Source of the DNA: Pseudokineococcus lusitanus
GTDB taxonomy: Bacteria > Actinomycetota > Actinomycetes > Actinomycetales > Quadrisphaeraceae
Direction: 5' to 3'
DNA length: 64,000 bases
Assembly (NCBI RefSeq): GCF_003751265.1
Contig: NZ_RJKN01000006.1
Coordinates: forward strand, 186,001-250,000
Shown here: positions 22,968-32,629 of the stretch, in pieces
Layout of the letters: each line of letters begins with the position of its first letter
Numbering within the stretch: position 1 is the first letter of the stretch
The notes under the pieces: generated by a model
The model's database searches: none
Seen by the model: the letters and a program-made list of their open reading frames with translations, nothing else
Told to the model about the DNA's origin: nothing
Program-made: the position numbers and the translations under genes

Positions 22968-25259
22968 ATGACCACGGACGCACGCCGCACCACCGGCCGC
23001 GCGACGGCGACCGCCGGCGCGGCCGCCGGCTTCGCCGCCGTGGCGACCGCCGCCGTCCTGCACCCCGCCCTCGCGACCCTCCTGTGGCCCTCCACGGGCG
23101 CCGCCGCCCTGTGGCTGCTGTGGAGCTGGCGCCGGCCCCGCGAGGTCGTCCTCGCCGGCGGCCTCGTCGTCACCACCCTCGTCCTCCTCCACGCCGTGGC
23201 GGGCCGCGGTCCCGGGTACGGGCTGCTCGCCGGCGTCGTCGTGCTGCTGTCCGCGGTCGTCACGGCCGCCGTCCTCGACCGGCTCACCGGCGGGCGCCGC
23301 GAGCTCGGGCGCCCCGGCGACCTCCTCGCCCTCGTCCTCGCCGCCGCGGCGGGCGGTCTCGTCTCCTCCCTCGTCGGGCCCGGCCTCGTCCGCGCCGCCT
23401 CCACCGAGGTGCCGGCCTTCGCCACCTCGTGGCTGACGCGGCCGGCCCTGGGCTCGTTGCTCGTGCTCGCCGTCGGCCTGCGCGTGCACGCCTCCGTCGT
23501 CCGGTACCGCCGGGCCCGCGCCGGCCGACCCGTCGAGCGCCCCGCGGCCCTCCGCGCGCTGCCGACGCTGAGGGCGGCCGAGGGGCTCGTCCTCGTCGGC
23601 CTGCTCGGCGTCGCGCACGCGGTCGCCGCCACGTCCACCACCATGTCCCTCGCCGCGCTGACCGTCCTGCCCCTCTCGGTCTGGGCGGGGCTGCGCCTGC
23701 CGACGACGTGGGGCGCGCTGGTGGCGCTCGGCAACGGCGTCGTCCTCGTCGCGCTGACGACGACCGGTCACGGCCCCCTCGCCGGCCTCGACCCGGTCGG
23801 CCGCGAGGTCACGACGCAGCTCCTCGTGGCGGCCCTCGTCGTGGTCGTGCTCGCGCTGGCGCTGCACCGCGACGGCGCCGCCCGGGCCGTCGAGGCCGCC
23901 GAGCGCTCGCGCCGCTCCTCCGCGCAGCACGCCGAGATGCTCTCGGCCGTGGTCGGGAGCGCCTCCGAGGGCGTCATGGTCGTCGACCCCGCCGGGCGCG
24001 TCGTGCTCGAGAACGCCGCCGCGCGGCGCCTGCTCGGCGTCCTGCCCGACTCCACCGCGTGCCTGCGCGTCAGCGCCTTCCACCTCCAGGACCTCGACGG
24101 CCGGTCCCTCCGCCCCGAGGAGCGGCCGATCCACCGCGCCCTGCAGGGGGTGGCGACGACGGAGCTGGAGCTGGTCGTGCGCCGCGCCGACGGCGGGCGC
24201 TCCCGCCTCGTCATCAGCGCCTCCCCGCTCCCGGGCGGCCGCGGCGCCGTCGCGACCTTCCACGACGTCACCGCCGAGCGGCGCGCCACCGCGCGGCTCG
24301 CCGAGAGCGAGCGGCTGTTCCGCCGCGCGCTGGAGTCCTCGCCGCTCGGCCTGCTCGTCCTCCCGCTCGGCGACGGCCCCTGCACCGTGCGCCGCACCAA
24401 CCCCGCGCTCGACCGGCTGCTCGGCCGCACCGACCTCGTCGGCGTCGACGTCGCCGAGGTCGCCGAGCCGACCGACCGCCCCGTCCTCGCCGCCGCGCTC
24501 GCCGAGATGGCCGAGGGCCACGAGGTGCGTCGCCTCGAGCTGCGGCTGCGCTCCCCGCGCGGCCCGGTCCACGCGCGCTGCGCCGCGTCCGTCGTCGAGC
24601 AGCCGGACGGCCGCCGCGAGGCGCTGCTCCTCCTCGAGGACGTCACCGCCTCCCGCGCGTCCGAGGAGCTCCTGGCCCACCGCGCCCACCACGACGCGCT
24701 GACCGGCCTGCCCAACCGCGTCCTGCTCGCCGAGCGGCTGCGCGACGCGCTCCGGGCGCGGCAGGAGGAGGCCGTGGGCCCCGCCGCAGCGGGCGGCCGG
24801 CTGGGCGTCGTCTACGTCGACCTCGACGGCTTCAAGGCCGTCAACGACGCCGAGGGCCACCACGTCGGCGACGCGCTGCTGCGCGACGTCGCCGCACGGC
24901 TCACCGGCGTCGTCCGCCCCGGCGACACCGTCGCCCGGATCGGCGGCGACGAGCTCGTCGTCGTCTGCCCGGGCCTCGGCGGCGAGGACGACCTCGCGCT
25001 CGTGGCCTCCCGCGTCGTCGACGTCCTCGGCGCCCCCTACGCGCCGCCCGCGCGACGCCACCGCGTGACGGCCAGCGCCGGCACCGCCCTGGCGGGCCCC
25101 GACGACGACGCCGCCGGGCTGCTGCGCCGGGCCGACCGGGCGATGTACGCCGCCAAGCGGGCGGGCGGCGACCGGTGGGTGCCGGCCGACGCGACGGTCG
25201 CGCCGCTGCCTCCCGTCGACGTCGCGACGGGCCCGGTGCCGGAGGCCCTCGCCGGCTGA
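22968..25259 (+). CDS. membrane PAS-GGDEF diguanylate cyclase
   Basis: 763-residue sensor. Residues 1-310 hold about eight to nine hydrophobic helices (MASE1-like sensor region). Two PAS segments follow: EMLSAVVGSASEGVMVVDPA and SERLFRRALESSPLGLLVLP. The C-terminal GGDEF domain has HHDALTGLPNRVLLAERL, VVYVDLDGFKAVND and the active loop RIGGDELVVV (GGDEL at residues 659-663; Leu instead of Phe is accepted in active cyclases). It ends with RADRAMYAAKRAGGDRW. It should make cyclic di-GMP from two GTP at the membrane. No EAL domain follows. Convergent with the LOV-PP2C gene (27 bp between stops). Confidence 0.9.
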   Translation: MTTDARRTTGRATATAGAAAGFAAVATAAVLHPALATLLWPSTGAAALWLLWSWRRPREVVLAGGLVVTTLVLLHAVAGRGPGYGLLAGVVVLLSAVVTAAVLDRLTGGRRELGRPGDLLALVLAAAAGGLVSSLVGPGLVRAASTEVPAFATSWLTRPALGSLLVLAVGLRVHASVVRYRRARAGRPVERPAALRALPTLRAAEGLVLVGLLGVAHAVAATSTTMSLAALTVLPLSVWAGLRLPTTWGALVALGNGVVLVALTTTGHGPLAGLDPVGREVTTQLLVAALVVVVLALALHRDGAARAVEAAERSRRSSAQHAEMLSAVVGSASEGVMVVDPAGRVVLENAAARRLLGVLPDSTACLRVSAFHLQDLDGRSLRPEERPIHRALQGVATTELELVVRRADGGRSRLVISASPLPGGRGAVATFHDVTAERRATARLAESERLFRRALESSPLGLLVLPLGDGPCTVRRTNPALDRLLGRTDLVGVDVAEVAEPTDRPVLAAALAEMAEGHEVRRLELRLRSPRGPVHARCAASVVEQPDGRREALLLLEDVTASRASEELLAHRAHHDALTGLPNRVLLAERLRDALRARQEEAVGPAAAGGRLGVVYVDLDGFKAVNDAEGHHVGDALLRDVAARLTGVVRPGDTVARIGGDELVVVCPGLGGEDDLALVASRVVDVLGAPYAPPARRHRVTASAGTALAGPDDDAAGLLRRADRAMYAAKRAGGDRWVPADATVAPLPPVDVATGPVPEALAG

Positions 25260-25286
25260 GCCGGGGAGCGCGCCCGCGGGGCCGCG

Positions 25287-26582
25287 TCAGCCCGTGGCGT
25301 CGCGCGCGACGACGAGCAGGGTGAGGTCGTCGGTGGACCCCTGCCCGGTGTGCGCGTCCACGGCGGCGAGGACGGCGTCGGCCGTGCGGCCCGCGGCCCC
25401 CGGGCCGGTGCGCTCGGCGGGCGCCAGCGCGTCGAGCGCCGCGAGGAGGCCTGCCTCCCCGAGCATCCGCCGGTCCGTGCTCATGGCCTCCGTGACGCCG
25501 TCCGTGTAGAGGACGAGCTGGTCGCCGGGGCCGACGGGCACGGGGACGTCGTGGACGACGACGTCCCGCAGCACCCCGAGCAGCGTGCCCGGCCGGCCGA
25601 CGAGCCGCGCGGGGCCGTCCGCCGGCAGCAGCACGGGGCGCGGGTGGCCCGCGAGCGCCACGACGACGTCCTCGGACGCCACGGGCAGGTGGCGTCCGCC
25701 CTCGGCGCCGGGCAGGCCGGCGACCGCGAGGGTGGCGAAGCGGCCGGACAGCGCGTCGCCGATGGCGCCCGCGGTCTCGACGAGGAGGGTCGAGGGGCGC
25801 GCCGCCGTCGTCGCGACCCCGCGCACCGTCCACCGCAGGACGCCGGTCGAGGCCGCGGCGCGGGGGCCGCGCCCGGAGACGTCGCCGATGAACGCGTACC
25901 AGCCCCCGCCCGGGCGGGGCAGGAGGTCGTAGACGTCGCCGCTGACCTCGCCGCGCGAGCCGTCCTCGCGGCTGGCGGGCGCGTACCGCACCGCGGTGCT
26001 CCAGCCCACCACCTCGGGCAGCGAGGACGGGACGAGGGTGCGCTGCAGCTGCTCGGCCAGCTCGGCCTGCTCGCGCCGCAGGACGTCGCGCGCCCCCTCG
26101 GCCCGCTGCTGCGCGGTGAGGTCGCGCTGGACGGCGACGTAGTGGGTGACGACGCCGCCCGAGTCCCGCAGCGGCGAGAGCGACAGCTCGTTGAGGTAGA
26201 CCTCGCCGTCGGCCCGGGCGTTGGGCAGCGTGACGACGCCGGAGCGCCCCTCCCGCAGCAGCTCGCGGATGCGCCGGGGGGCGTCGCCGACGTCGAGGCC
26301 GTCCTGGAGGAAGCGGCAGTTGCGGCCGAGGGCGTCGGCCGGTGTGAAGCCCGTCGCGGTGGTGAAGGCCGGGTTCACGTAGACGAGGGGCTCGTCCGGC
26401 AGCCGCATGTCGGCGATGCAGACCGCCTGGTCCACGGACTCCAGCGCCTGGACGAGGAGGGCCACGGGCGTGCCGTCCGCCGAGCTGCCGGGCACGTCGG
26501 CCCGTGCGTCGAGCGCCCCCGCGTCGACCGCCCGTGCGTCGTCCGCGCGTGCGCCGGGGGCGGCCGGGCTCGTGCTCGTCAT
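25287..26582 (-). CDS. LOV (blue-light) sensor PP2C phosphatase
   Basis: 431-residue two-domain protein. Residues about 40-160 are a LOV-type PAS domain: NPAFTTATGF, then GRNCRFLQ with the flavin-adduct Cys at residue 89, and YLNELSLSPLRD plus VTHYVAVQRDLT. A helical linker (about 160-190, QQRAEGARDVLRREQAELAE) leads to a SpoIIE/RsbU-type PP2C phosphatase with SGDVYDLLPRPGGGWYAFIGDVSGRG, LGVLRDVVVHDV, LYTDGVTEAMS and STDDLTLLVV. By homology to RsbP/RsbU and bacterial LOV phosphatases it would dephosphorylate an anti-sigma antagonist in response to blue light. The ATG follows GAGGAG. A STAS protein (candidate partner) is encoded at 54279-54614. Confidence 0.9.
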   Translation of the reverse strand: MTSTSPAAPGARADDARAVDAGALDARADVPGSSADGTPVALLVQALESVDQAVCIADMRLPDEPLVYVNPAFTTATGFTPADALGRNCRFLQDGLDVGDAPRRIRELLREGRSGVVTLPNARADGEVYLNELSLSPLRDSGGVVTHYVAVQRDLTAQQRAEGARDVLRREQAELAEQLQRTLVPSSLPEVVGWSTAVRYAPASREDGSRGEVSGDVYDLLPRPGGGWYAFIGDVSGRGPRAAASTGVLRWTVRGVATTAARPSTLLVETAGAIGDALSGRFATLAVAGLPGAEGGRHLPVASEDVVVALAGHPRPVLLPADGPARLVGRPGTLLGVLRDVVVHDVPVPVGPGDQLVLYTDGVTEAMSTDRRMLGEAGLLAALDALAPAERTGPGAAGRTADAVLAAVDAHTGQGSTDDLTLLVVARDATG

Positions 26583-26670
26583 GGCTCTCCTCGGCTCGCC
26601 GTGGTCTCGACGCTACCCGCGGCCCCCGGGCGCCGCAGCGACGACGCGGGCGGCCCACCCGTGGGAGCAG

Positions 26671-26703
26671 AGCAGCCCCGGACCCACCGGGCCCGGGGCT
26701 GCT
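26671..26703 (-). terminator. hairpin downstream of tRNA-Leu
   Basis: AGCAGCCCCGG (26671-26681) pairs with CCGGGGCTGCT (26693-26703), an 11-bp stem just 3' of the tRNA-Leu gene and upstream of the LOV-phosphatase gene. Confidence 0.6.
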
Positions 26704-26711
26704 GCTCTCGG

Positions 26712-26794
26712 TGCGCGAAGGGGGAGTCGAACCCCCACGCCCTTTCGGGCACACGGACCTGAACCGTGCGCGTCTGCCATTCCGCCACTCGCGC
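26712..26794 (-). tRNA. tRNA-Leu (anticodon CAG)
   Basis: Read on the minus strand, GCGCGAG at the 5' end pairs with TTCGCGC at the 3' end (one G-U pair), followed by discriminator A. The D arm is GTGGCGGAATGGCAGACGC, the anticodon loop TTCAGGT sits between ACGG and CCGT, a long variable arm (GCCCGAAAGGGC) marks a class II tRNA, and the T arm is GGGGGTTCGACTCCCCC. CCA is not encoded. 83 bases. Confidence 0.96.
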
Positions 26795-27059
26795 GAGCAG
26801 GGAAGACGCTAGCACGCAGCAGGGGTCCACCCCGCCGCCGAGCGGGCGGGGCGGGGCCGCCGGCGGGGGCGCGGAGGGGCCCGCGAGGGGCACCAGAGCG
26901 GTACGGGAGGGGCCCGGACGGGCGCGTCCCGGCGTCGCCCGCCGGGCACCCGGGGCCGTCGTGGCTAGGGTGACGGCGACCTGGCTGCCGGGCCGCCCCG
27001 GTGCGCCGCACGACCGACCCGTACCGATCGACCACCGACGCAGGGAGGGGGCAGCCGGC

Positions 27060-27812
27060 ATGGGGGTCCTCGACCGCTTCGAGCGCCGCGTGGAGCGCGC
27101 CGTCAACGGCGCCTTCGCCAAGGTCTTCAAGAGCGAGGTGCAGCCCGTCGAGCTGGCGAGCGCGCTGCGCCGGGAGACGGACACGTCCGCCCAGGTCATC
27201 AGCCGCGACCGCACGCTCGTCCCCAACGCCTTCACCATCGCCCTGGGCCCCGGGGACCACGACAAGGTGCAGAGCTGGGACGAGACGCTGTCCGAGGAGC
27301 TGGCCGACGCCGTCACCGAGCACGCCCGTCAGCAGCGCTACGCCTTCCTCGGCCCGGTCTCCGTCGCCTTCGAGCGCGACGAGGACCTCGACACCGGCGT
27401 CTTCCGCGTGCGCAGCGCCCGGGTGAAGGGGTCGATCGCCCCGGCCACCGCGGCGGCGGCCACGCCCGAGCACCCCGTGCTCGACGTCGACGGCAGCCGC
27501 TACCAGCTGACCGGCACGACGACCGTCGTGGGCCGCGGCGGCGAGGCGGACGTCGTCGTCGACGACCCGGGCGTCTCCCGCCGGCACGTCGAGGTCCGGG
27601 TCACCGGCGGGCGGGCCACCGTCCGCGACCTCGGCTCGACCAACGGGACCTTCGTCGACGGCCGCCGCGTGGAGCAGGCCGTCCTCGTCGACGGCAGCAC
27701 CGTCACGGTGGGCCGGACCCGCATCACCTTCTCCAGCCGCGACCGCAGCCGCGGCCGCACGGGCGCCGTCGACGAGACGGGCGCCCACGACCTCGGCGGG
27801 CCCGCGCGGTGA
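27060..27812 (+). CDS. fhaA: FhaA, DUF3662 and FHA domain protein
   Basis: 250-residue cytoplasmic protein. The N-terminal DUF3662/FhaA domain is residues 1-125 (MGVLDRFERRVERAVNGAFA; KSEVQPVELASALRREXD type block). A C-terminal FHA domain binds phosphothreonine: TVVGRGGEADVVVDDPGVSRRHVEVRV and DLGSTNGTFVDGRRV. In mycobacteria FhaA (Rv0020c) binds the phosphorylated pseudokinase MviN/MurJ and tunes peptidoglycan synthesis. The linker is much shorter than in the 527-residue M. tuberculosis protein. First gene of the fhaA-fhaB-pstP-rodA-pbpA-pknA-pknB operon; overlaps fhaB by 4 bp. Confidence 0.92.
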   Translation: MGVLDRFERRVERAVNGAFAKVFKSEVQPVELASALRRETDTSAQVISRDRTLVPNAFTIALGPGDHDKVQSWDETLSEELADAVTEHARQQRYAFLGPVSVAFERDEDLDTGVFRVRSARVKGSIAPATAAAATPEHPVLDVDGSRYQLTGTTTVVGRGGEADVVVDDPGVSRRHVEVRVTGGRATVRDLGSTNGTFVDGRRVEQAVLVDGSTVTVGRTRITFSSRDRSRGRTGAVDETGAHDLGGPAR

Positions 27813-28303
27813 GCGAGCTCACCTTCACGGTCCTGCGCCTCGGGATGCTCGTGCTCCTGTGGGTGCTCGTGCTCTCGGTCGTCGGCGTGCTCCGCCGCGA
27901 CGTCTTCGGGACCCGCGTCGTCGCCCGGCCCACCGGCGACGACGCCCCGCGGCGCGGCCGCGCCCGCCGCGAGCGGGACGCCGCGCCCGCCGCCCCGGCC
28001 GAGGACCGCGACGCCCCCCGCCGCGTCGCCGTCGTCGAGGGGCCGCTGCGCGGCACGACCCTCGCGCTCGGGACGGGCACGGTGCTGCTGGGCCGCTCGC
28101 CCGACTGCTCGCTCGTCGTCGAGGACCAGTACGCCTCCGGCCGGCACGCCCGCCTTTTCCCCCAGGACGGGCGCTGGTACGTCGAGGACCTCGGCTCGAC
28201 GAACGGCACGCTGCTCGACGGGCAGCCGCTCGGCCAGCCCGCCCCCGTGCGGGCCGGCTCGCGCCTGCGCATCGGCGGCACCCTCCTCGAGCTGCAGCGC
28301 TAG
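27809..28303 (+). CDS. fhaB: FhaB/FipA, membrane-anchored FHA protein
   Basis: 164 residues. A transmembrane helix lies at about residues 11-28 (LGMLVLLWVLVLSVVGVL), followed by RRDVFGTR and a charged linker. The C-terminal FHA domain has VLLGRSPDCSLVVEDQYASGRHARLF and DLGSTNGTLLDGQ. The mycobacterial orthologue (FipA) is phosphorylated by PknA/PknB and links FtsZ and FtsQ at the septum. The GTG start overlaps the fhaA stop (GTGA). The pstP start follows 7 bp after its stop. Confidence 0.92.
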   Translation: MSELTFTVLRLGMLVLLWVLVLSVVGVLRRDVFGTRVVARPTGDDAPRRGRARRERDAAPAAPAEDRDAPRRVAVVEGPLRGTTLALGTGTVLLGRSPDCSLVVEDQYASGRHARLFPQDGRWYVEDLGSTNGTLLDGQPLGQPAPVRAGSRLRIGGTLLELQR

Positions 28304-28310
28304 GAGGCCC

Positions 28311-29759
28311 GTGCCCACCGCCCTGCGCTACGCCGCCCGCTCCGACGTGGGCCTCGTCCGCTCGTCGAACCAGGACTCCGCCTACGCGGGGCCGCACCTG
28401 CTCGTCGTCGCCGACGGCATGGGCGGGCACGCGGGCGGCGACGTGGCGTCCTCCATCGCGGTCGGCGAGCTGAGCCGCCTCGAGGGCGAGTCGCACGGCG
28501 CCGACGCGCCGCGGCACCTGTCCGAGGCGGTCCGGCGGGCCGCGACGCTGCTGGCGCAGCGGGTCGCCGAGGAGCCGGCGCTGGCCGGCATGGGGACGAC
28601 CATCACCGCGCTCCTGCGCTCGGGCGACCGCCTGGCGCTCGCCCACATCGGCGACAGCCGCGCCTACGTGCTGCGCGAGGGCGCGCTGCAGCAGGTCACC
28701 CGCGACCACACCTTCGTCCAGCACCTCGTCGACGAGGGCCGCATCACGCCCGAGGAGGCCGATCACCACCCGCAGCGGTCGGTGCTCCTGCGCGTCCTCG
28801 GCGACATCGACTCGAGCCAGGAGCTCGACACGTCCGTCCGCGAGGCCCGCCCGGGCGACCGGTGGCTGCTGTGCAGCGACGGCCTGTCGGGGATGGTCGG
28901 CGAGGGCACGCTCCGCGAGACGCTCGCGGGGGTCGCCGACGTCGGCGCGTGCGCCGACGTCCTCGTGCAGCTGGCCCTGCGCGCCGGCGGCTCGGACAAC
29001 GTCACGGTCGTCGTCGCGGACGTCGTCGACGTCGGGACCGCCCCGCCCGACCACACCGAGGTCGTGGGCGCGGCCGCCGCGCAGCACGCGCGCCGCACCC
29101 GCGCCGCCGCCTCGCCGGCGGCCAAGGGGGCCGCGCTGGGCCGCGACGACCACGACGACGACGACCACGACGGGGACGGGGACGGGGACGGGGACCACGA
29201 CGCCCCGGGCGCCCACGCGTCCGGCCGGCGCCGGAGCCCGTGGCTGCGCCTGGCCGCGCTGGCCGCCGTGCTCGTCGTCGCGGCCGCGGCGGTCCTGGCC
29301 GTGTGGCGCTGGGGCACCGCGCAGTACTTCGTCGGGGCCACGCCGGACGAGCAGGTGGCCGTCTTCCGCGGCCTGCCCGCCGAGATCGGCCCGCTGCGGC
29401 TCTCGTCGGTCGTCGAGGAGGCCGGGCTGACGCTCGACGACCTCCCGCCCGTCCCGCGGGCGGCCGTCGCCGACGGCGTCGCCGCCGACGACCTCGCCGG
29501 CGCGCGCTCGACCGTGCGCTCCCTGCTCGAGGAGGTCTGCCCCGAGCCCACGGCGGAGCCCGACCCCACGGTGACCGCCCCGCCGACGGCGGAGCCGACC
29601 GCCGCGCCGACGGCGACGTCCGCGCCGCCCACCGCCGTCGCCACGGCCACGACGGCCGCGGCGGTCACCCCCGCGCCCTCCGCGAGCCCGACGCCGACCC
29701 CCGCCCCGTCCCCCACCGACGACGTCGACGCGCCCGCGGGCTGCGCTGCGCTGGGCTGA
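28311..29759 (+). CDS. pstP: PstP, PP2C-type Ser/Thr phosphatase
   Basis: 482-residue membrane phosphatase that reverses PknA/PknB phosphorylation. The catalytic domain (1-240) has SDVGLVRSSNQDSAYAG, VVADGMGGHAGGDVAS, TTITALLRSG, AHIGDSRAYVLREG, LCSDGLSGMV and GGSDNVTVVVADVV, all metal-binding Asp blocks present. A linker with a striking His/Asp-rich run (about residues 280-298) leads to one transmembrane helix (LRLAALAAVLVVAAAAVLAVW) and a Pro/Thr-rich outer region that replaces the longer extracellular domain of some homologues. GTG start after TAGGAGG. Fourth-longest gene of the operon, between fhaB and rodA. Confidence 0.93.
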   Translation: MPTALRYAARSDVGLVRSSNQDSAYAGPHLLVVADGMGGHAGGDVASSIAVGELSRLEGESHGADAPRHLSEAVRRAATLLAQRVAEEPALAGMGTTITALLRSGDRLALAHIGDSRAYVLREGALQQVTRDHTFVQHLVDEGRITPEEADHHPQRSVLLRVLGDIDSSQELDTSVREARPGDRWLLCSDGLSGMVGEGTLRETLAGVADVGACADVLVQLALRAGGSDNVTVVVADVVDVGTAPPDHTEVVGAAAAQHARRTRAAASPAAKGAALGRDDHDDDDHDGDGDGDGDHDAPGAHASGRRRSPWLRLAALAAVLVVAAAAVLAVWRWGTAQYFVGATPDEQVAVFRGLPAEIGPLRLSSVVEEAGLTLDDLPPVPRAAVADGVAADDLAGARSTVRSLLEEVCPEPTAEPDPTVTAPPTAEPTAAPTATSAPPTAVATATTAAAVTPAPSASPTPTPAPSPTDDVDAPAGCAALG

Positions 29760-29768
29760 GGAGGACCG

Positions 29769-31160
29769 ATGGCCGTCGTCACCGAGCACGCCGCGCGCAG
29801 CCGCCGCGGCACCGAGCTGTGGCTGCTCCTGCTCGCCGTGGGCGTCGCGATGCTCGCGTACGGGCTCGTGGGCGTCGGCGTCGACGGCACGTGGAGCCCG
29901 CGCGTCCTCGCCTACGGCGGCGGGCTGGCGGGCCTGGCCCTCGTCGTCCACCTCGTGCTGCGCTGGCGCGCGCCCTACGCCGACCCCGTGCTGCTGCCGG
30001 CCGCCGTGGCGCTCAACGGGCTCGGCCTCGCGATGATCCACCGCCTCGACCTCGCCACGGGCTCGGCGCAGGCGCCGCGGCAGCTGCTGTGGTCGGCCAT
30101 CGGCGTCGTCGCGGCCACCGTCCTCGTCGTCGTGCTGCGCGACCACCGGCTGCTGCGCCGCTACACGTACGTGGCGATGGTGGCGAGCCTCGTCCTGCTC
30201 CTGCTCCCGCTCCTGCCGGTGCTGGGCCGCACCATCAACGGCGCCCGCATCTGGATCGGCGTGGGGCCGCTGTCCTTCCAGCCCGGCGAGATCGCCAAGA
30301 TCACGCTGGCGGTGTTCTTCGCCGGCTACCTCGTCACGGCCCGCGACACGCTGTCCCTCGCCGGGCCACGGGTGCTGGGCCTCCAGCTGCCCCGGGGCCG
30401 CGACCTCGGGCCGATCCTCGTGGCCTGGGCCGGGAGCGTCGGGATCCTCGTGCTGCAGCGCGACCTCGGCACCTCGCTGCTCTTCTTCGGGCTCTTCGTC
30501 GCGGTGCTCTACCTCGCCACCGAGCGCACGAGCTGGATCGCCATCGGCCTCGTCCTCTTCGCCGCGGGCGCGTACACGGCGTTCCGGCTCTTCGGCCACG
30601 TGCAGCAGCGGGTCGACGGGTGGCTCGACCCCTTCGCCGCGGACGTCTACGACCGCCAGTTCGGCGGGAGCTACCAGCTCGTCCAAGGGCTCTTCGGCCT
30701 CGCCAACGGCGGCCTCACCGGCACGGGCCTCGGCCGCGGCCGGCCGGACATCGTCCCCTTCGCCAACAGCGACTTCATCCTCGCGAGCATCGGCGAGGAG
30801 CTCGGCCTCGTCGGCCTCGTCGCCGTCCTCATGCTCTACCTCGTCGTCGTCGAGCGCGGCCTGCGCACCGCCATCGGGGTGCGGGACGGCTTCGGCAAGC
30901 TCCTCGCCGGCGGCCTCGCCTTCACGGTGGCGCTGCAGTGCTTCGTCGTCGCCGGTGGCGTCCTGCGGGTCATCCCGCTCACCGGTCTGACCATGCCGTT
31001 CCTCGCCGCGGGCGGCTCCTCCCTCCTCACGAACTGGCTGGTCGTCGCCCTGCTCCTGCGCATCTCGGACGCCGCCCGACGCCCCGCCCCGCCGGTGGCC
31101 GACCCCGCGCGCCCGGTGGACCCGGGCGCGGGCGAGACCCAGGTGGTGAGGACCGTATGA
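29769..31160 (+). CDS. rodA: RodA/FtsW-family peptidoglycan glycosyltransferase (SEDS)
   Basis: 463-residue SEDS polymerase that elongates glycan strands from lipid II together with the PbpA transpeptidase. About ten helices; conserved SEDS blocks are [82 protein letters not shown] and [20 protein letters not shown]. Position beside pbpA, as in mycobacteria (Rv0017c), argues for the RodA branch rather than FtsW. The ATG has GAGGAGG upstream; the stop overlaps the pbpA ATG. Confidence 0.93.
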   Translation: MAVVTEHAARSRRGTELWLLLLAVGVAMLAYGLVGVGVDGTWSPRVLAYGGGLAGLALVVHLVLRWRAPYADPVLLPAAVALNGLGLAMIHRLDLATGSAQAPRQLLWSAIGVVAATVLVVVLRDHRLLRRYTYVAMVASLVLLLLPLLPVLGRTINGARIWIGVGPLSFQPGEIAKITLAVFFAGYLVTARDTLSLAGPRVLGLQLPRGRDLGPILVAWAGSVGILVLQRDLGTSLLFFGLFVAVLYLATERTSWIAIGLVLFAAGAYTAFRLFGHVQQRVDGWLDPFAADVYDRQFGGSYQLVQGLFGLANGGLTGTGLGRGRPDIVPFANSDFILASIGEELGLVGLVAVLMLYLVVVERGLRTAIGVRDGFGKLLAGGLAFTVALQCFVVAGGVLRVIPLTGLTMPFLAAGGSSLLTNWLVVALLLRISDAARRPAPPVADPARPVDPGAGETQVVRTV

Positions 31161-32629
31161 ACACGCCGCTGCGCCGCCTGTCCGTCGTCGTCGCCGTCCT
31201 CTTCGCCCTCCTGCTCGGCAGCGCCACGTGGGTGCAGTTCGCCCAGGCCGGGGCCCTGCGCGACGACCCCCGCAACTCCCGCACCCTGCTGGCCGAGCTC
31301 GGCCGCGACCGGGGCGCCATCACGGCCGCCGACGGCAGCGTCCTCGCCGAGTCCGTCGAGGCCGAGGGGCCCATCGCCTACCGCCGCACCTACCCCGAGG
31401 GGGCCCTGTACGGGCACCCCGTGGGCTCGTACTCCGTGGTCTACGGCGCCACCGGCGTCGAGGACGCGCTGGGCGGGCTCCTCGCCGGCACGTCGGACCA
31501 GCTCTTCTACCGCCGCCTCGCCGACCTCGTCACCGGGGCCCAGCCCGCCGGCGCGAACGTCGAGCTGACCCTGCGGCCCGAGGTCCAGCAGGCCGCGGCC
31601 GACGCGCTGGGCGACCAGCGCGGCGCCGTCGTCGCCCTCGAGCCGAGCACGGGCCGTGTCCTCGCCCTCGTGTCCTCGCCCGGCTACGACCCGAACCTGC
31701 TGTCCTCGCTCGACACCGAGGCGGTCCGCTCCTCCTACGCCGAGCTGCTCGAGGCGCCGGGCAACCCGCTGCGCCCCAACGCGACGGCGGAGACGTACCC
31801 GCCCGGGTCGGTCTTCAAGCTCGTCACCGCGGCGGCCGCGCTGGAGACCGGCGGGTACACGCCGGACAGCGTGCTGCCGGGCCCGGCGGTCCTCGACCTG
31901 CCGCTCACCGATGTCGGGCTGCCCAACGTCACGGGCGACGCGTGCGGCGCCGACGACCTCGTCTCCCTCGCCGACGCCCTGCGGATCTCCTGCAACACGG
32001 CCTTCGGCGCGCTCGGCCTCGAGCTCCCCGAGGACGCCGTCGCCGACACCGCCGCCGACTTCGGGTTCGGGCGCTCCCTCGAGATCCCCGTCGACGTCGT
32101 CGCCAGCAGCTACCCCGAGGACCCCGACCAGCCCCAGCGGGCGCTGGCGGCCATCGGCCAGTTCGACGTCCGCGTGACCCCGCTGCAGGTCGCCATGGTC
32201 AGCGCCGGGATCGCCAACGGCGGCGTCGTCATGCAGCCCCAGCTCGTGGGCCAGGTGCGCGCGCAGGACCTCTCGCTCGTCGACGCGCCGGAGCCCCGCG
32301 AGCTCGGCCGCGCCGTCTCCGCGGGCACCGCGGCCTCGCTGACGGAGATGATGCAGCTCGTCGTCACCGACGGCACCGGCACCTCCGCCGCGATCGACGG
32401 CGTCGCCGTGGCCGGCAAGTCCGGCACGGCGGAGGTCGGGGACACCGACGGCGACGGCGAGCCCGAGGACCCGCACGCGTGGTTCACGGCCTTCGCGCCG
32501 GCCGACGACCCGCAGGTCGCGGTCGCGGTGGTCGTGGAGAACGGCGGCGACGCCGGCAGCGAGGCGTCGGGCGGACGGACGGCGGCGCCGGTGGCGCGCC
32601 AGGTGATGGAGGCGGTGGTCGGCCGATGA
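31157..32629 (+). CDS. pbpA: PbpA, class B penicillin-binding protein
   Basis: 490-residue monofunctional transpeptidase. One N-terminal membrane anchor ([19 protein letters not shown]) is followed by the dimerisation region ([16 protein letters not shown]) and the penicillin-binding domain: active Ser218 in [12 protein letters not shown] at 278-280 and KSGTAEVG at 421-428. It cross-links the glycan strands made by RodA. Length matches M. tuberculosis PbpA (491). A short Asp/Glu insertion, [13 protein letters not shown], follows the KSG motif. Overlaps rodA and pknA by 4 bp on both sides, so translation is coupled. Confidence 0.94.
   Translation: MNTPLRRLSVVVAVLFALLLGSATWVQFAQAGALRDDPRNSRTLLAELGRDRGAITAADGSVLAESVEAEGPIAYRRTYPEGALYGHPVGSYSVVYGATGVEDALGGLLAGTSDQLFYRRLADLVTGAQPAGANVELTLRPEVQQAAADALGDQRGAVVALEPSTGRVLALVSSPGYDPNLLSSLDTEAVRSSYAELLEAPGNPLRPNATAETYPPGSVFKLVTAAAALETGGYTPDSVLPGPAVLDLPLTDVGLPNVTGDACGADDLVSLADALRISCNTAFGALGLELPEDAVADTAADFGFGRSLEIPVDVVASSYPEDPDQPQRALAAIGQFDVRVTPLQVAMVSAGIANGGVVMQPQLVGQVRAQDLSLVDAPEPRELGRAVSAGTAASLTEMMQLVVTDGTGTSAAIDGVAVAGKSGTAEVGDTDGDGEPEDPHAWFTAFAPADDPQVAVAVVVENGGDAGSEASGGRTAAPVARQVMEAVVGR

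Noticed and set aside
27825-30686. 953-codon minus-strand frame under the kinase operon
   Set aside because: Antisense of fhaB, pstP and rodA; composed of Gly/Arg/Glu/Asp mixtures with no domain.
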